Of a stretch of DNA of 64,000 nt, positions 1 to 8,699 are shown one piece after another. Position numbers and translations under genes: made by a program. Every line of letters begins with the position of its first letter. Positions within the stretch are counted from its first letter, which is position 1. Origin of the DNA: Algoriphagus litoralis (GTDB lineage Bacteria; Bacteroidota; Bacteroidia; Cytophagales; Cyclobacteriaceae); the NCBI RefSeq assembly GCF_003259255.1, contig NZ_QGOL01000018.1:1-64000 (forward strand), read 5' to 3'. The notes under the pieces are model-generated. The model was not told the DNA's origin. It was given only the letters and a program-made list of their open reading frames with translations, and ran no database searches.

Positions 1-44
1 GTTTTTGTTGAAATGATTTTTCACCCCGGATTTCAAAGAGAGAA

Positions 45-150
45 ATCTTTGTGATCCTTGGTGTCCTTAGCGGTTGAAAAATAAAACCTCCAATCTTTCT
101 TTTTCTCTATGGTAAAAAAGTGTCCTCAGAGAATCTCTGTGGTAAAAAAA
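45..150. repeat. degenerate dispersed intergenic repeat
   Basis: This non-coding stretch carries phrases such as TTTGTGATCCTTGGTGTCC and two near copies of CTCT(A/G)TGGTAAAAAA (about 102-117 and 135-150). The 12-mer TGTGGTAAAAAA recurs in inverted orientation at about 2675-2687, next to another gene end. This looks like decayed copies of a dispersed intergenic repeat. No ORF is credible in positions 1-184. Confidence 0.4.
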
Positions 151-172
151 GACCCGAATCAATGTCCGGGTC
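144..172 (-). terminator. Rho-independent terminator of the heme-binding gene
   Basis: On the minus strand GACCCG (172-167) pairs with CGGGTC (156-151) across a 10-nt loop and is followed directly by seven U (positions 150-144). It lies 12 nt beyond the stop of the minus-strand gene at 185-691, so it terminates that gene. Confidence 0.8.
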
Positions 173-184
173 GAGGTTTGTGTT

Positions 185-691
185 TTAATTGGCAGGTGCG
201 GGTCGAGGTTTCATTTTCAAGCTGTCAGCAGGGTAAGTGGCTGCGAGCATGGCCATTTGGTCTTTAGCCCAATCGATGAGCACTTGTCGCTCTTCATCGC
301 TTAGGTTAGCCTCGGGATGCAATCCAAAGTACGTGTAGGACTCCAGAGGCATTTCTTTTTCCTCCACCATTTCGACCACTTCTTCAAACTTATGGTTTTG
401 AACAGCGAGGGGAAGCTTCGTAAAGGAGGACATATTCCATTTTCGCTTGCCTTCGTTCACGTGATCAGCTAGGAAATATTTTACAGGCTGAATGTTGGAA
501 TACCAAGGATAACGGGTGAGGTTGGTGTGGCAATCGTTGCAGGCGCCTTTCAGGATCATGGCGACATTGTCCGGCACCTCATAGCTTTTGGTGATGTCAA
601 ATTCGGTGTCGTTGCTTTCGTTTTTTTCTGCTGGAATGAATTGGATGAACACAAGAAGCGCTACAAGGCCAATCGTGATTTTTTTGATCAT
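185..691 (-). CDS. heme-binding domain protein (Haem_bd, monoheme CxxCH)
   Basis: A 168-aa exported protein. Residues 5-20 form a hydrophobic signal/anchor segment, and a c-type heme motif CNDCH sits at residues 51-55. It is followed by the N-x-x-R-Y-P-W-Y-S-N-I-Q-P pattern and a W-N-M/F-S segment typical of the Bacteroidota Haem_bd family (PF14376 type). The family is thought to bind one covalent heme in the periplasm; its electron partner is not known and none is encoded nearby. The ATG at 691 is the natural start because the signal segment begins there. It is transcribed alone on the minus strand and ends at a strong terminator. Family assignment is good; physiological role is unknown. Confidence 0.88.
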   Translation of the reverse strand: MIKKITIGLVALLVFIQFIPAEKNESNDTEFDITKSYEVPDNVAMILKGACNDCHTNLTRYPWYSNIQPVKYFLADHVNEGKRKWNMSSFTKLPLAVQNHKFEEVVEMVEEKEMPLESYTYFGLHPEANLSDEERQVLIDWAKDQMAMLAATYPADSLKMKPRPAPAN

Positions 692-817
692 AGTATCGGT
701 GGGTTTAGTGACTTTGACAGCAGTTTGATTATTTGGTTTAATTTATCGAATGAAAAATATCTGAATAAATTTCGTCAAAAAAACCGAATATTCTCTTTTG
801 AAATTCTTAAGATTCGG

Positions 818-1024
818 TTAAAAATCCCCCTTCAACCTGACCCTTACTCCATCAATCACCAAGCACAGTCCAGCCTGAAAGACAATCAATCCAGCTGTCC
901 CATACCAAAACCATTCTTCGCCCGAATATCTTGCAAAACCTGCGTCCACCGTTATGCAAAGCCCCGTCCCGGTAAGGAGTAAGCCTGAGACCAACTGGAC
1001 AAACCACCTTATTTTAGCGTTCAT
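818..1024 (-). CDS. small two-helix membrane protein, unknown function
   Basis: A 68-aa protein with two hydrophobic segments (about residues 7-26 and 40-60) separated by a short polar loop containing GEEWFWYG, and a short basic C-terminus (VRVRLKGDF). I recognise no named family. It is probably real: the frame is clean, composition is typical of small Bacteroidota inner-membrane proteins, and a plausible promoter (TTG-N18-TAAATTTG) lies 50-75 nt upstream. An opposite-strand ORF over the same bases has no protein-like features. Confidence 0.6.
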   Translation of the reverse strand: MNAKIRWFVQLVSGLLLTGTGLCITVDAGFARYSGEEWFWYGTAGLIVFQAGLCLVIDGVRVRLKGDF

Positions 1025-1071
1025 AGTAGTTATTATTTGAGAATATGAATGTGCGCAATGATACCACTAGG

Positions 1072-1100
1072 CAAATTTAATTAGTAGATATGAAGGTCAA
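1072..1100 (-). promoter_or_regulatory. Bacteroidota-type promoter for the 818-1024 gene
   Basis: Read on the minus strand, TTG (1100-1098), 18 nt, then TAAATTTG (1079-1072) match the Bacteroidota -33/-7 consensus (TTG, TAnnTTTG). Transcription would start near 1065, about 40 nt before the ATG at 1024. Prediction from motif only. Confidence 0.5.
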
Positions 1101-1131
1101 TGTTTGGTAGCCTAAGATCCTAAGGATCGTT

Positions 1132-1318
1132 ACCATTCATACCTGTCCGCCGAGGCGGAACCCTCGGTGAAGCCGGGGGCAAAGTCAATAGATTAGAAAA
1201 GGAGCCCTGAAGGGGTGACACGTTGAAGTTTCACCCTTTCAGGGAGCACCGGAAAGAAATTTTCAATGGCTGCCCTGCACTTCGTACAGGGTTATGAATG
1301 GTTTGGCTCCTTCGGAGC
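1132..1318. repeat. MITE/REP-like palindromic element (cluster of hairpins in an outer inverted repeat)
   Basis: Perfect 10-bp outer inverted repeats, ACCATTCATA (1132-1141) and TATGAATGGT (1293-1302), enclose four hairpins: TCCGCC/GGCGGA (1146-1159), CCCTCGG/CCGGGGG (1161-1179), GAGCCCTGAAGGGGTG pairing with 1232-1247, and CCCTGCAC/GTACAGGG (1273-1291). A fifth, GCTCC-TTC-GGAGC (1306-1318), lies just outside. No transposase is present, so this would be a non-autonomous or relic element. It is most of the 498-nt gene-free stretch 1025-1522; I see nothing definable in 1319-1522. Confidence 0.55.
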
Positions 1319-1522
1319 TAACTAAGAAGGCGATTTGAAATCGAGCATGACGAGAACGTCACACACTGGGATGATTATCCCAAAAGCGAGATTCCATGTG
1401 GCTTTTAAAAATAAAATAATAAGCACATGAAATTTTTTAAAAATATCGACTTCATAAATCTTATTCTGCTTTCTCTTAAGTGCTTGTGCTATTGCGGACA
1501 TACATTTTTGAGAAAATCAAAT

Positions 1523-2563
1523 TTAAAACCGATCAATCATCACCATCCCGTTTTCCTGAAAGGTGTCCATTGCAGTCAATGCCTCTACAGCATCCTTCAG
1601 CGGAATCCTTCTTCCGATCAATTTTTCGGGGGCGATTTTCCCGGATTGGATCATCTGGAGCATTTCGGGATAGGCATGAGCCTGCATGCCGTGGCTGCCA
1701 AGAAGCTCCAGTTCCCGGGCGATCACCAGATGCATCGGGAGCTCGGGATTGGATTCCTTCCCCGCCATCAGCCCCACTTGGATATGTTTCCCTCTTTTTC
1801 TCAAGCAGGAGATGGAATTGCTACAGGTGACCTTGCTTCCCAAGGCATCCAAAGAAACGTGTGCACCGCCATTCGTGAGGGCTAAAATCGCAGCTGGTAT
1901 ATCGTCGATGTGTTTGGCATTCAGCAAATATTCTGCTCCGGCAGCTTTGGCCAAGTTTAGTTTTTCCTCCGAAATATCCACCGCGATCACCTGTGCACCC
2001 ATGGCAGCGCCAATCATTATTGCAGAAAGCCCCACTCCACCACAACCGTGAACGGCAAGCCATTGCCCTCCGCTGATTTTCCCTTGAGCCACCACTGCTC
2101 GAAAGGAAGTGGCAAACCGACAGCCCAAACTCGCCGCCGCCTCAAAACCCACCGAATCTGGCAAGCGGACCAAGTTGGTCTCTGCTCGGTAGACAGCCAC
2201 ATATTCGGCAAAAGATCCCCAATGCGTAAATCCCGGCTGAAATTGATCGTCGCAGATCTGCTGATTGCCCGAATGGCAGGTGGGACACACTCCGCAGGCG
2301 CACACAAAGGGAACCGTCACCCGATCCCCTACTTTCCAATGGCGAACCTCCTTTCCCAATGCCTGAATGACTCCGGCAAATTCATGTCCCGGCACATGGG
2401 GAAGTCTGATATCCGAATCATGCCCCATCCAACCATGCCAGTCACTCCGGCAAAGTCCGGTGGCTTTGACCTCGATCACTACGCCATTATCGGGGATCTG
2501 GGGATCGGGAACCTGGGAGATGCTGGGCTTTTCTTGGAAGGATTCGACGAGGAGAGCTTTCAT
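1523..2563 (-). CDS. zinc-dependent alcohol dehydrogenase (MDR family)
   Basis: A 346-aa cytosolic medium-chain dehydrogenase that should oxidise or reduce an alcohol/aldehyde pair with NAD(P)(H). Catalytic zinc ligands are visible as Cys38 (GLCRSD) and His60-Glu61 (PGHE), with a further Cys in the GCRFATSF region. The structural zinc loop carries Cys90, 93, 96 and 104. The Rossmann dinucleotide motif is GCGGVGLSA. A longer frame reaches 2650, but the 29 extra residues are not family-like, and the ATG at 2563 (MKALLVESF) gives the canonical N-terminus. It stands alone on the minus strand, downstream of the terminator at 2628-2655. Substrate cannot be predicted. Confidence 0.93.
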   Translation of the reverse strand: MKALLVESFQEKPSISQVPDPQIPDNGVVIEVKATGLCRSDWHGWMGHDSDIRLPHVPGHEFAGVIQALGKEVRHWKVGDRVTVPFVCACGVCPTCHSGNQQICDDQFQPGFTHWGSFAEYVAVYRAETNLVRLPDSVGFEAAASLGCRFATSFRAVVAQGKISGGQWLAVHGCGGVGLSAIMIGAAMGAQVIAVDISEEKLNLAKAAGAEYLLNAKHIDDIPAAILALTNGGAHVSLDALGSKVTCSNSISCLRKRGKHIQVGLMAGKESNPELPMHLVIARELELLGSHGMQAHAYPEMLQMIQSGKIAPEKLIGRRIPLKDAVEALTAMDTFQENGMVMIDRF

Positions 2564-2627
2564 TGGATAGCTAAAGATTAGAGCGTTTGATTTATTGGGA
2601 AAAATGGAGCTTTTGACTGAAAAGAAA

Positions 2628-2655
2628 AAACCGTGAGCATTTCCTCTCACGGTTT
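2628..2655 (-). terminator. terminator of the Gfo/Idh/MocA gene
   Basis: AAACCGTGAG (2628-2637) and CTCACGGTTT (2646-2655) form a perfect 10-bp stem with an 8-nt loop. On the minus strand it is followed by TTTTTTCTTTTC, so it fits termination of the gene ending at 2876. The rest of the 312-nt gap 2564-2875 holds a decayed repeat copy at about 2675-2707 and nothing else I can define. Confidence 0.75.
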
Positions 2656-2875
2656 CAATTTTTGAACTGGATCGATTTTTTTACCACAAAGGTTCGCAAA
2701 GAGAAAGAAGTTTGACAAAATTCAAATCTTGTTGAATCTCATTGCGGCAAAGTTTAACTGATCCTTTTTGAGGACACAAAGTAAAAGGCTAAAGCTTTTC
2801 TCGGTCCTCGATCTAATCCCTAATCACAACTGCGACTAGCTACTGATCACTTGCTACCAAACACTGGCAACCGGA

Positions 2876-4342
2876 TCAAACTTCAAATCCAGCTCTGTAC
2901 GTTCTGCCTACAAACTGATTAGCCTCTTCGAGGTTGGTGATTCGCATGTTTTCTCCATCCCAAAGCAATTTGCGGCGACCGAAGAATTCATCTCTTCCCT
3001 GCGCATTTTGTCTTTTGAGCATATAGCTTCGGATGGCCAGATTACCCATAAGGACCGTCTCTGTCATTGGACCTGCATAATCGAAAGAAGAAGTCAGGGC
3101 CTTGTGTTCTGAAGAACCAAAGCCAGCCTTGCATGCATCCACCCACTTGCGCTGATGTCCATATTCTGGCTCGGTGCCTTCGATCCGATCCGGACCAAAT
3201 TCCTGAGTTCCGTCATTGAGGTACAATTTCGGCATGAGTGGGGAGCTGTCGTTGATATTGTGCGTAATAATTCCTTTTTCCCCGATCAGCATGACCCCAT
3301 TGGCGGAGTTGGCTCCTCCCAGATCATGATCCGCAGGAATGATGTCTGGATGCGAAGGCCGGATACCACCATCGCTCCAGGTCATTTCCAAAGGAACAGG
3401 GTTTTTGGCAGTCGGGCCATAGTGTAGCGTGATAAACGAAGACGCCGGGCAACCTTCCGGATTGTAATCAGCGGTCCACATTTGGGAATACACCGAACCC
3501 ACAGAGCACTCCGCGTCGGTTGGGTAGTTGAGACCAAGCATTCGGAATGGAATGTCCATCAGGTGACATCCCACGTCACCCAAAGCGCCTGTTCCATAAT
3601 CCCACCAGCCTCTCCAGTTGAATGGATGAAGATTTGGTGTAAATGGGATTTCTGGAGCTGGGCCTAGCCATAGATCCCACTCAAGCGCACTTGGCTTAGT
3701 GCTGGAATCTGCTTTTGGGAAAGGCCCCCCTTGTGGCCAAACCGGCCGATTGGTCCAGATCTGTACTTTGGACACTTTACCGATTTTATCCTGATCCATC
3801 CAGCCACGGATCATATCCATCAGCGGATTGGAAGCACCTTGGTTCCCCATTTGGGTGACGACTTTTTGGTCGCGAGCCATCTGAGTCAGCATTCGGGCTT
3901 CGCGGATATTGTGGGTCATCGGCTTCTGTACATAGACGTGCTTGCCTCGCTCCATGCAGAATTTCGCAGCTGGTCCGTGCACGTGATCCGGAGTAGAGAT
4001 TGTGACTGCGTCAATGTCCTTCATTTCCTCCAGCATTTTGCGGTAATCCGCATAGAGCTTGGCATCGGGGAAACTTTTTACTGAATCTTTGGCCGTTCCA
4101 GAAAAGTCGACATCGCAAAGAGCCACTACACGCTCTCTCCCATTGACAGAGGCATTCAAGATATCGCTGCGGCCTTTTCCTCCAGCACCGATGGCAGCGA
4201 GATTGAGCTGGTCAGATGGAGCGGTGAATCCCACACCACCCAATACATGCCTGGGCACAATGAAAAATGAAGAGGCAATTGCCGCGTTTTTGATAAAGTC
4301 TCTCCGGGTTTGCCCCGAAGGATTCTGCTCTGGTTTTTTCAT
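2876..4342 (-). CDS. Tat-exported Gfo/Idh/MocA family oxidoreductase
   Basis: A 488-aa protein with a twin-arginine signal (QTRRDFIKNAAIASS, about residues 12-26) followed by a Rossmann domain starting LNLAAIGAGGKG. The EKP-type motif appears as VQKPMTHN, with the C-terminal alpha/beta domain after it. The family uses tightly bound or soluble NAD(P) to oxidise sugars, inositols or glycosidic substrates; Tat export suggests a periplasmic enzyme that folds with its cofactor. Such proteins in Bacteroidota often accompany TIM-barrel isomerases and PVC-type cytochromes; those occur here only at 48.6-52.3 kb. Start choice is firm (Tat signal). Substrate is unknown. Confidence 0.93.
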   Translation of the reverse strand: MKKPEQNPSGQTRRDFIKNAAIASSFFIVPRHVLGGVGFTAPSDQLNLAAIGAGGKGRSDILNASVNGRERVVALCDVDFSGTAKDSVKSFPDAKLYADYRKMLEEMKDIDAVTISTPDHVHGPAAKFCMERGKHVYVQKPMTHNIREARMLTQMARDQKVVTQMGNQGASNPLMDMIRGWMDQDKIGKVSKVQIWTNRPVWPQGGPFPKADSSTKPSALEWDLWLGPAPEIPFTPNLHPFNWRGWWDYGTGALGDVGCHLMDIPFRMLGLNYPTDAECSVGSVYSQMWTADYNPEGCPASSFITLHYGPTAKNPVPLEMTWSDGGIRPSHPDIIPADHDLGGANSANGVMLIGEKGIITHNINDSSPLMPKLYLNDGTQEFGPDRIEGTEPEYGHQRKWVDACKAGFGSSEHKALTSSFDYAGPMTETVLMGNLAIRSYMLKRQNAQGRDEFFGRRKLLWDGENMRITNLEEANQFVGRTYRAGFEV

Positions 4343-4713
4343 GAGTTTATAATTAATTATGCTAAGGGCACAGGAAATTTGATTTTAATAGTACTACAAA
4401 ATAGGAATTATTGTATCCTGCAGAAAAGGGTTTTATTGGGATGTCTTTATTTTGGGATTGATGGCGATTGCGTTGCCGCAAGAAAATACTGTTGAAAGAT
4501 AATTTGATCGAAATGAAGTTGAGGTCAAAGAAGTATTACTAGAATATTATTTTTTAAATCTTAAGAATTATTGAAAATACCATAATCAAATATCGATTGC
4601 GTAAAAAAAACTTCAATTTTCAAAAAGCAGGATGGGTAAATAACTGTTAGAAATTTACTTTCGATCATATTTTGGAGTAAATTATTTTCTCTAACCCTGT
4701 TTAAACCGCACTA
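4343..4713. other. divergent intergenic region, AT-rich
   Basis: This 371-nt stretch separates the divergent oxidoreductase gene and pnt operon and must hold both promoters. I see TATTTTG-like sequences on both sides (4672-4678 on the plus strand; 4396-4402 on the minus strand), each one base short of the TAnnTTTG consensus, so I do not call them. No ORF, hairpin or repeat is convincing. Confidence 0.5.
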
Positions 4714-5853
4714 ATGAAGATTGGAGTCATCAAAGAAACCAAGGAATTTGAGCGAAGAGTAGCACTCAGTCCTGATGTGGTCAAGCTGCTCAAGAAAAAG
4801 GAATTTGAAGTAATCATCGAATCCGGAGCTGGAGATGGATCTTATTTTTCGGATGAGGACTACCAAAATGCCGGAGCAACAGTATCCGGACTGGCAGATG
4901 TTTTTTCTTCCGATATCCTGCTGAAAGTCAATATCCCCACGCTCGAAGAGATCGCACAGATGAAACCTGGAGCGGCATGCATTTCTTACATGTATGCCTA
5001 CCAGCATCCTGACATCATCGACGCACTCAATGCCAAGTCCATCACGTCTTTTGCGATGGATGCCGTACCTCGAATCTCCCGGGCACAAAAGATGGATGCG
5101 TTGTCTTCCCAGGCCAATCTTGCGGGTTACAAATCCGTGATTCTGGGCGCAAATCACCTGGGGAAAATTTTCCCGCTCATGATGACTGCCTCAGGGACCA
5201 TCACCCCGGCCAAGGTTTTGATTTTCGGTGCAGGGGTTGCTGGACTTCAGGCTATCGCTACCGCAAAAAGACTGGGAGCCATCGTCGAGGTGTCTGACGT
5301 CAGACCTGAGACCAAAGAACAGGTAGAATCACTCGGAGGCAGATTCCTGACGGTGGACGGCGCTGAATCCGTCAAAACTGAAGGCGGCTACGCCAAAGAA
5401 GTCTCCGCTGAATTTCTCGAAAAACAACAGCAACTCATCAAAGATAAAATCAAAGACGCTGATCTGGTGATCACGACAGCCCTAGTGATGGGTAAAAAGT
5501 CACCAATCCTAGTGACCGAGGAGATGGTCAAATCCATGAAAGCTGGTTCGGTGATCGTGGATATGGCGGTGGAATCGGGAGGCAATTGTGCCATTTCGGA
5601 GAAAAACAAAACCGTGGTCAAGCATGGTGTAACTCTGGTGGGCGAGTCAAATTTACCGTCGCTTTTGCCGGTGAATGCCAGCCAGCTTTACGCGACCAAC
5701 ATCAGCACCTTGCTGCTCCACCTCTTCACTCCTTTGGCTTTGAATCCAAATCTCGAAGAAGAAATCACCAAAGGTGTCCTGATCACCCATGAGGGTAAAC
5801 TCGTGCATGAGTTCACCAAGTCAATTATTAATTCTCAACCCAAAAACCTATGA
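4714..5853 (+). CDS. pntA: NAD(P) transhydrogenase subunit alpha part 1 (NAD(H)-binding domain I)
   Basis: A 379-aa cytosolic NAD(H)-binding subunit of the proton-translocating transhydrogenase, which uses the proton gradient to reduce NADP+ with NADH. Visible features are the N-terminal KETKEFERRVALSP, the SSQANLAGY motif (the conserved RSQD-like loop region), and the dinucleotide fold FGAGVAGLQA followed by the acidic SDVRPET. The length suits the split bacterial form in which domain I is separate from the membrane alpha segment. It is first of three genes; the next ATG begins one base after its TGA stop. Strong assignment. Confidence 0.96.
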   Translation: MKIGVIKETKEFERRVALSPDVVKLLKKKEFEVIIESGAGDGSYFSDEDYQNAGATVSGLADVFSSDILLKVNIPTLEEIAQMKPGAACISYMYAYQHPDIIDALNAKSITSFAMDAVPRISRAQKMDALSSQANLAGYKSVILGANHLGKIFPLMMTASGTITPAKVLIFGAGVAGLQAIATAKRLGAIVEVSDVRPETKEQVESLGGRFLTVDGAESVKTEGGYAKEVSAEFLEKQQQLIKDKIKDADLVITTALVMGKKSPILVTEEMVKSMKAGSVIVDMAVESGGNCAISEKNKTVVKHGVTLVGESNLPSLLPVNASQLYATNISTLLLHLFTPLALNPNLEEEITKGVLITHEGKLVHEFTKSIINSQPKNL

Positions 5854-5854
5854 T

Positions 5855-6142
5855 ATGACCCTGGAGTCCTTGATTATACTTATTTACGTTTTGGTCCTGG
5901 CGAGTTACCTGGGATTCGAACTGATCACCAAAGTCCCTCCTACGCTTCACACGCCCCTGATGTCCGGCTCCAATGCGATTTCAGGAATTACGATTGTAGG
6001 AGCCCTGATCGCTACCAGCGAATTGGGATTTGGAACACTTAGCAAATGGCTGGGCATGATCGCCTTGATTCTAGCCACGATCAATGTGGTGGGAGGATAC
6101 GCAGTGACCGATCGAATGCTCAAAATGTTTAAGAAGAAATGA
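5855..6142 (+). CDS. pntAB: NAD(P) transhydrogenase subunit alpha part 2 (membrane)
   Basis: A 95-aa membrane subunit with three or four hydrophobic helices (first LESLIILIYVLVLASYLGFELI), including the conserved TPLMSGSNAISGI segment that lines the proton channel. The ATG at 5855 (MTLESL) is chosen: a longer frame from 5789 would run into pntA and lacks family character. The stop overlaps the start of the next gene as ATGA (6139-6142), indicating translational coupling in the pnt operon. Confidence 0.94.
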   Translation: MTLESLIILIYVLVLASYLGFELITKVPPTLHTPLMSGSNAISGITIVGALIATSELGFGTLSKWLGMIALILATINVVGGYAVTDRMLKMFKKK

Positions 6143-7527
6143 CGATAGCCGTACAACTCGCATACTTGCTTGCTTCCATTCTTTTCATTGTTGGAATCAA
6201 GCTTTTGGGAAAAACCAAAGACGCCCGCAGAGGGAACATGCTATCTGCTGTCGGGATGCTGGTAGCAATTGTAGCCACGCTGATCACGCTGAATATCCTG
6301 TCTTTTGTAGAGATTTTTGTCTGCATGCTGGTGGGTGGCGCTATCGGACTTTACTACGCCAAAAAGGTAGAAATGACTCAAATCCCTGAAATGGTTGCTC
6401 TTTTCAACGGATTCGGTGGATTAGCTTCTCTGGCTGTTGCACTTTCTGATCACTTTCTAAAGACCTCTGTACTTTCGATAGAAATCGATGCAGTCAATTC
6501 AATCAGCATCATCGCCAGTGTATTGATCGGCGGGGTGACGTTTACAGGTTCGATTGTAGCTTGGCTGAAGCTGAACGGGAAAGTTTCCGGTCAGCCCATC
6601 ACGTTCAAGGGACAACATTTGCTGAATTTGGCGCTGCTGATTTCATTTTTGGTGGTTTCGGTATTCACCTTTCTTTACCAAGGCGACCCGATGTACATCA
6701 CCATCCTTGTAGTGATGGCTTTACTGGTAGGGATCTTGATCGTGATTCCGATCGGCGGAGCGGATATGCCGGTGGTGATTTCTTTGCTCAATTCCTACTC
6801 TGGAATGGCAGCTTGTGCTACGGGCTTTATCCTGAATAATAATGTGCTGATCGTCGCAGGATCACTAGTCGGTGCGTCTGGAATTATCCTCACGCAGATC
6901 ATGTGTAAAGCCATGAATCGCTCCCTGACAAATGTGTTATTGGGCGGATTTGGACAGACTGTCGCCACTGGAGCGGCCGATGGCCCGAGCATTGTGATCA
7001 AAGAAATCGGCGTGGAAGAGACAGCAATGCTCTTCGATTCCGTGTCCTCTGTGATCGTCGTGCCGGGATATGGTATGGCGGTGGCCCAAGCGCAACACGT
7101 GATCCGGGAGCTGATGGAGCAATGCGAAAAGCGAGGAATTGACTTCAAATTTGCGATTCATCCAGTTGCCGGTCGAATGCCAGGTCACATGAATGTGCTC
7201 CTCGCAGAGGCCAATATTAGCTACGACAAGCTGATCGAAATGGAAGCGATCAACGATGAATTTGCCAACACCGATCTGGTGCTGATCGTCGGAGCAAATG
7301 ACGTGGTCAATCCTGCCGCCCGCACCAATCCTCAAAGCCCGATCTTTGGTATGCCAATCCTGAATGCAGATAAAGCCAAGACTGTCATTGTCAGCAAGCG
7401 AAGTATGGGCAAAGGATACGCAGGTGTGGAGAATGAGCTTTTCGGTTATCCCAACTGTCTGATGCTCTTCGGAGATGCGAAGCAGACGATCACCAAGGTG
7501 GTCAGTGAAATGAAGGAGATGGGGTGA
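6139..7527 (+). CDS. pntB: NAD(P) transhydrogenase subunit beta
   Basis: A 462-aa subunit with an N-terminal set of about eight to nine transmembrane helices (including the VALFNGFGGLAS and IGGVTFTGS segments) and a C-terminal NADP(H)-binding domain III. Domain III shows VPGYGMAVAQAQH, HPVAGRMPGHMNVLLAEA, VGANDVVNPAA and SKRSMGKGYAGVEN, all diagnostic. With the two alpha subunits it forms the membrane enzyme that makes NADPH. It is last in the three-gene operon, and a hairpin follows the stop directly. Length is normal. Confidence 0.97.
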   Translation: MTIAVQLAYLLASILFIVGIKLLGKTKDARRGNMLSAVGMLVAIVATLITLNILSFVEIFVCMLVGGAIGLYYAKKVEMTQIPEMVALFNGFGGLASLAVALSDHFLKTSVLSIEIDAVNSISIIASVLIGGVTFTGSIVAWLKLNGKVSGQPITFKGQHLLNLALLISFLVVSVFTFLYQGDPMYITILVVMALLVGILIVIPIGGADMPVVISLLNSYSGMAACATGFILNNNVLIVAGSLVGASGIILTQIMCKAMNRSLTNVLLGGFGQTVATGAADGPSIVIKEIGVEETAMLFDSVSSVIVVPGYGMAVAQAQHVIRELMEQCEKRGIDFKFAIHPVAGRMPGHMNVLLAEANISYDKLIEMEAINDEFANTDLVLIVGANDVVNPAARTNPQSPIFGMPILNADKAKTVIVSKRSMGKGYAGVENELFGYPNCLMLFGDAKQTITKVVSEMKEMG

Positions 7528-7560
7528 TCTTGAATGGTTTTCAATAAGTTCCATTCGAGA
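7528..7560 (+). terminator. possible terminator after pntB
   Basis: TCTTGAATGG (7528-7537) can pair with CCATTCGAGA (7551-7560), with one G-U pair, immediately after the pntB stop. Only a short broken T tract (GGTTTTCCATTTT) follows, so termination strength is uncertain. Confidence 0.4.
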
Positions 7561-7607
7561 GGTTTTCCATTTTCCAATCTGGCAAAATTATTGCGTGAAG
7601 TAGGGCT

Positions 7608-8045
7608 ATGAATCTATCACTGATCACTTCGCTTGTTTTGACTTTGGCATTGTCCCTAAGTCAGATTCAATACAGTCAGCTTATCGGCAGTTGGCAACTG
7701 GTACATTTTGATGGAATGGAGAAAATCGTAAAGTCTCCCCAATACCAAAATGCTAATCCTGCAGAAAAAGCCAGTATGGACGCACGGATCAATTACCGAT
7801 TGGAAAACACTGTGTATCAGTTTGAAGAAGGAGATGTCCTGAAATTTACTGATTTCGAAAATCAAACCATCGTTCAGAAGGAAGTCAAAATTGAGCTGGG
7901 CGAAGGGAATATGCTCCTCATCCATGATGAAAAAGGAGACCGACTGGCCAAGATCATTGAGTTTTCAGAGAACCGAATGGTCCTCCAGCCCATCAGTAAA
8001 AACTCAGCCACAGGTCGATTGATATTTGAACGTATCAAAAAATAA
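7608..8045 (+). CDS. exported lipocalin-like small protein
   Basis: A 145-aa protein with an N-terminal hydrophobic signal-like segment (residues 1-20) and a beta-rich body that begins LIGSWQLVHFDG, the usual opening of lipocalin-like/calycin domains in Bacteroidota. Alternating strands follow and it ends RLIFERIKK. No catalytic motif is visible. It is 80 nt downstream of pntB but separated by a hairpin, so it may be independently expressed; the gap contains no clear promoter. It converges on rnhB with a shared terminator. Function unknown; the lipocalin call is by pattern only. Confidence 0.6.
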   Translation: MNLSLITSLVLTLALSLSQIQYSQLIGSWQLVHFDGMEKIVKSPQYQNANPAEKASMDARINYRLENTVYQFEEGDVLKFTDFENQTIVQKEVKIELGEGNMLLIHDEKGDRLAKIIEFSENRMVLQPISKNSATGRLIFERIKK

Positions 8046-8063
8046 ACACCCTTAATCTAGTCT

Positions 8064-8092
8064 AAAGCCACTGAGGAATCTTCGGTGGCTTT
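8064..8092. terminator. bidirectional terminator between convergent genes
   Basis: AAAGCCACTGA (8064-8074) pairs with TCGGTGGCTTT (8082-8092) in an 11-bp stem with one wobble pair. It is centred between the plus-strand gene ending 8045 and rnhB ending 8094. The plus side has an A/T-rich tail (ATTATTTTA). Confidence 0.7.
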
Positions 8093-8093
8093 A

Positions 8094-8699
8094 TTATTTT
8101 AGCGCCAACTCCAACTGTCTGGGTAGCAACTGGAAGCTTTTTCGGTGCCAAATGGTACTTCCATATTTTTCGATTCCCTCCCGGTGCGCTTTAGTGGGAT
8201 AGCCGGCATTTCGCTCCCAGGCAAAATGGGGGAATTCCAAAGCCAATTTTGCCATCAACTCATCCCGGTAGACTTTTGCCAAAATGGAAGCCGCTGCTAT
8301 GCTGGCAAATTTCCCGTCTCCTTTGATCACACAGGTATAAGGTAGGGCCAGATCGGATTTCCATCGGTTGCCATCGATGAGCAGGTGTTCCGGATTGGTA
8401 TTCAATGTCAAAACAGCCCGCTTCATCGCCAGAAAGGAGGCGTGCAAAATATTAATCTTGTCGATTTCCTCCACTGTGGCTTCAGCGATTGACCAAGCAA
8501 TCGACCTGTCTTTGATCTCTGCTATCAAGTCTTCCCTATTGGATTTACTCAGTTTTTTGGAATCGTTGATCCAGGGATTGTGATAATCCACCGGAAGAAT
8601 AACTGCCGCAGCGACCACAGGTCCTGCTAAGCAACCTCTGCCTACCTCATCGCAACCTGCCTCGATCCGATTAGCTTCTAAATAAGGGAGTAGTGACAT
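8094..8699 (-). CDS. rnhB: ribonuclease HII
   Basis: A 201-aa RNase HII, which cleaves the RNA strand of RNA-DNA hybrids and initiates removal of misincorporated ribonucleotides. The active-site signature GCDEVGRGCLAGP near residue 17 gives the Asp-Glu pair. Later conserved elements are LLIDGN and the A-A-S-I-L-A-K-V-x-R-D segment, with AGYPTKAHREG near the C-terminus. Length is typical. Its start lies 29 nt inside the 3' end of the upstream glucosidase gene, so the two are probably co-transcribed and translationally coupled. Confidence 0.97.
   Translation of the reverse strand: MSLLPYLEANRIEAGCDEVGRGCLAGPVVAAAVILPVDYHNPWINDSKKLSKSNREDLIAEIKDRSIAWSIAEATVEEIDKINILHASFLAMKRAVLTLNTNPEHLLIDGNRWKSDLALPYTCVIKGDGKFASIAAASILAKVYRDELMAKLALEFPHFAWERNAGYPTKAHREGIEKYGSTIWHRKSFQLLPRQLELALK

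Noticed and set aside
1427..1885. plus-strand ORF over the alcohol dehydrogenase gene end
   Set aside because: Shadow of the minus-strand ADH; it lacks domain features and lies mostly antisense to conserved zinc enzyme sequence.
4672..4678. -7 box of the pnt operon
   Set aside because: TATTTTG is one base short of TAnnTTTG and no -33 partner is seen at the right distance.
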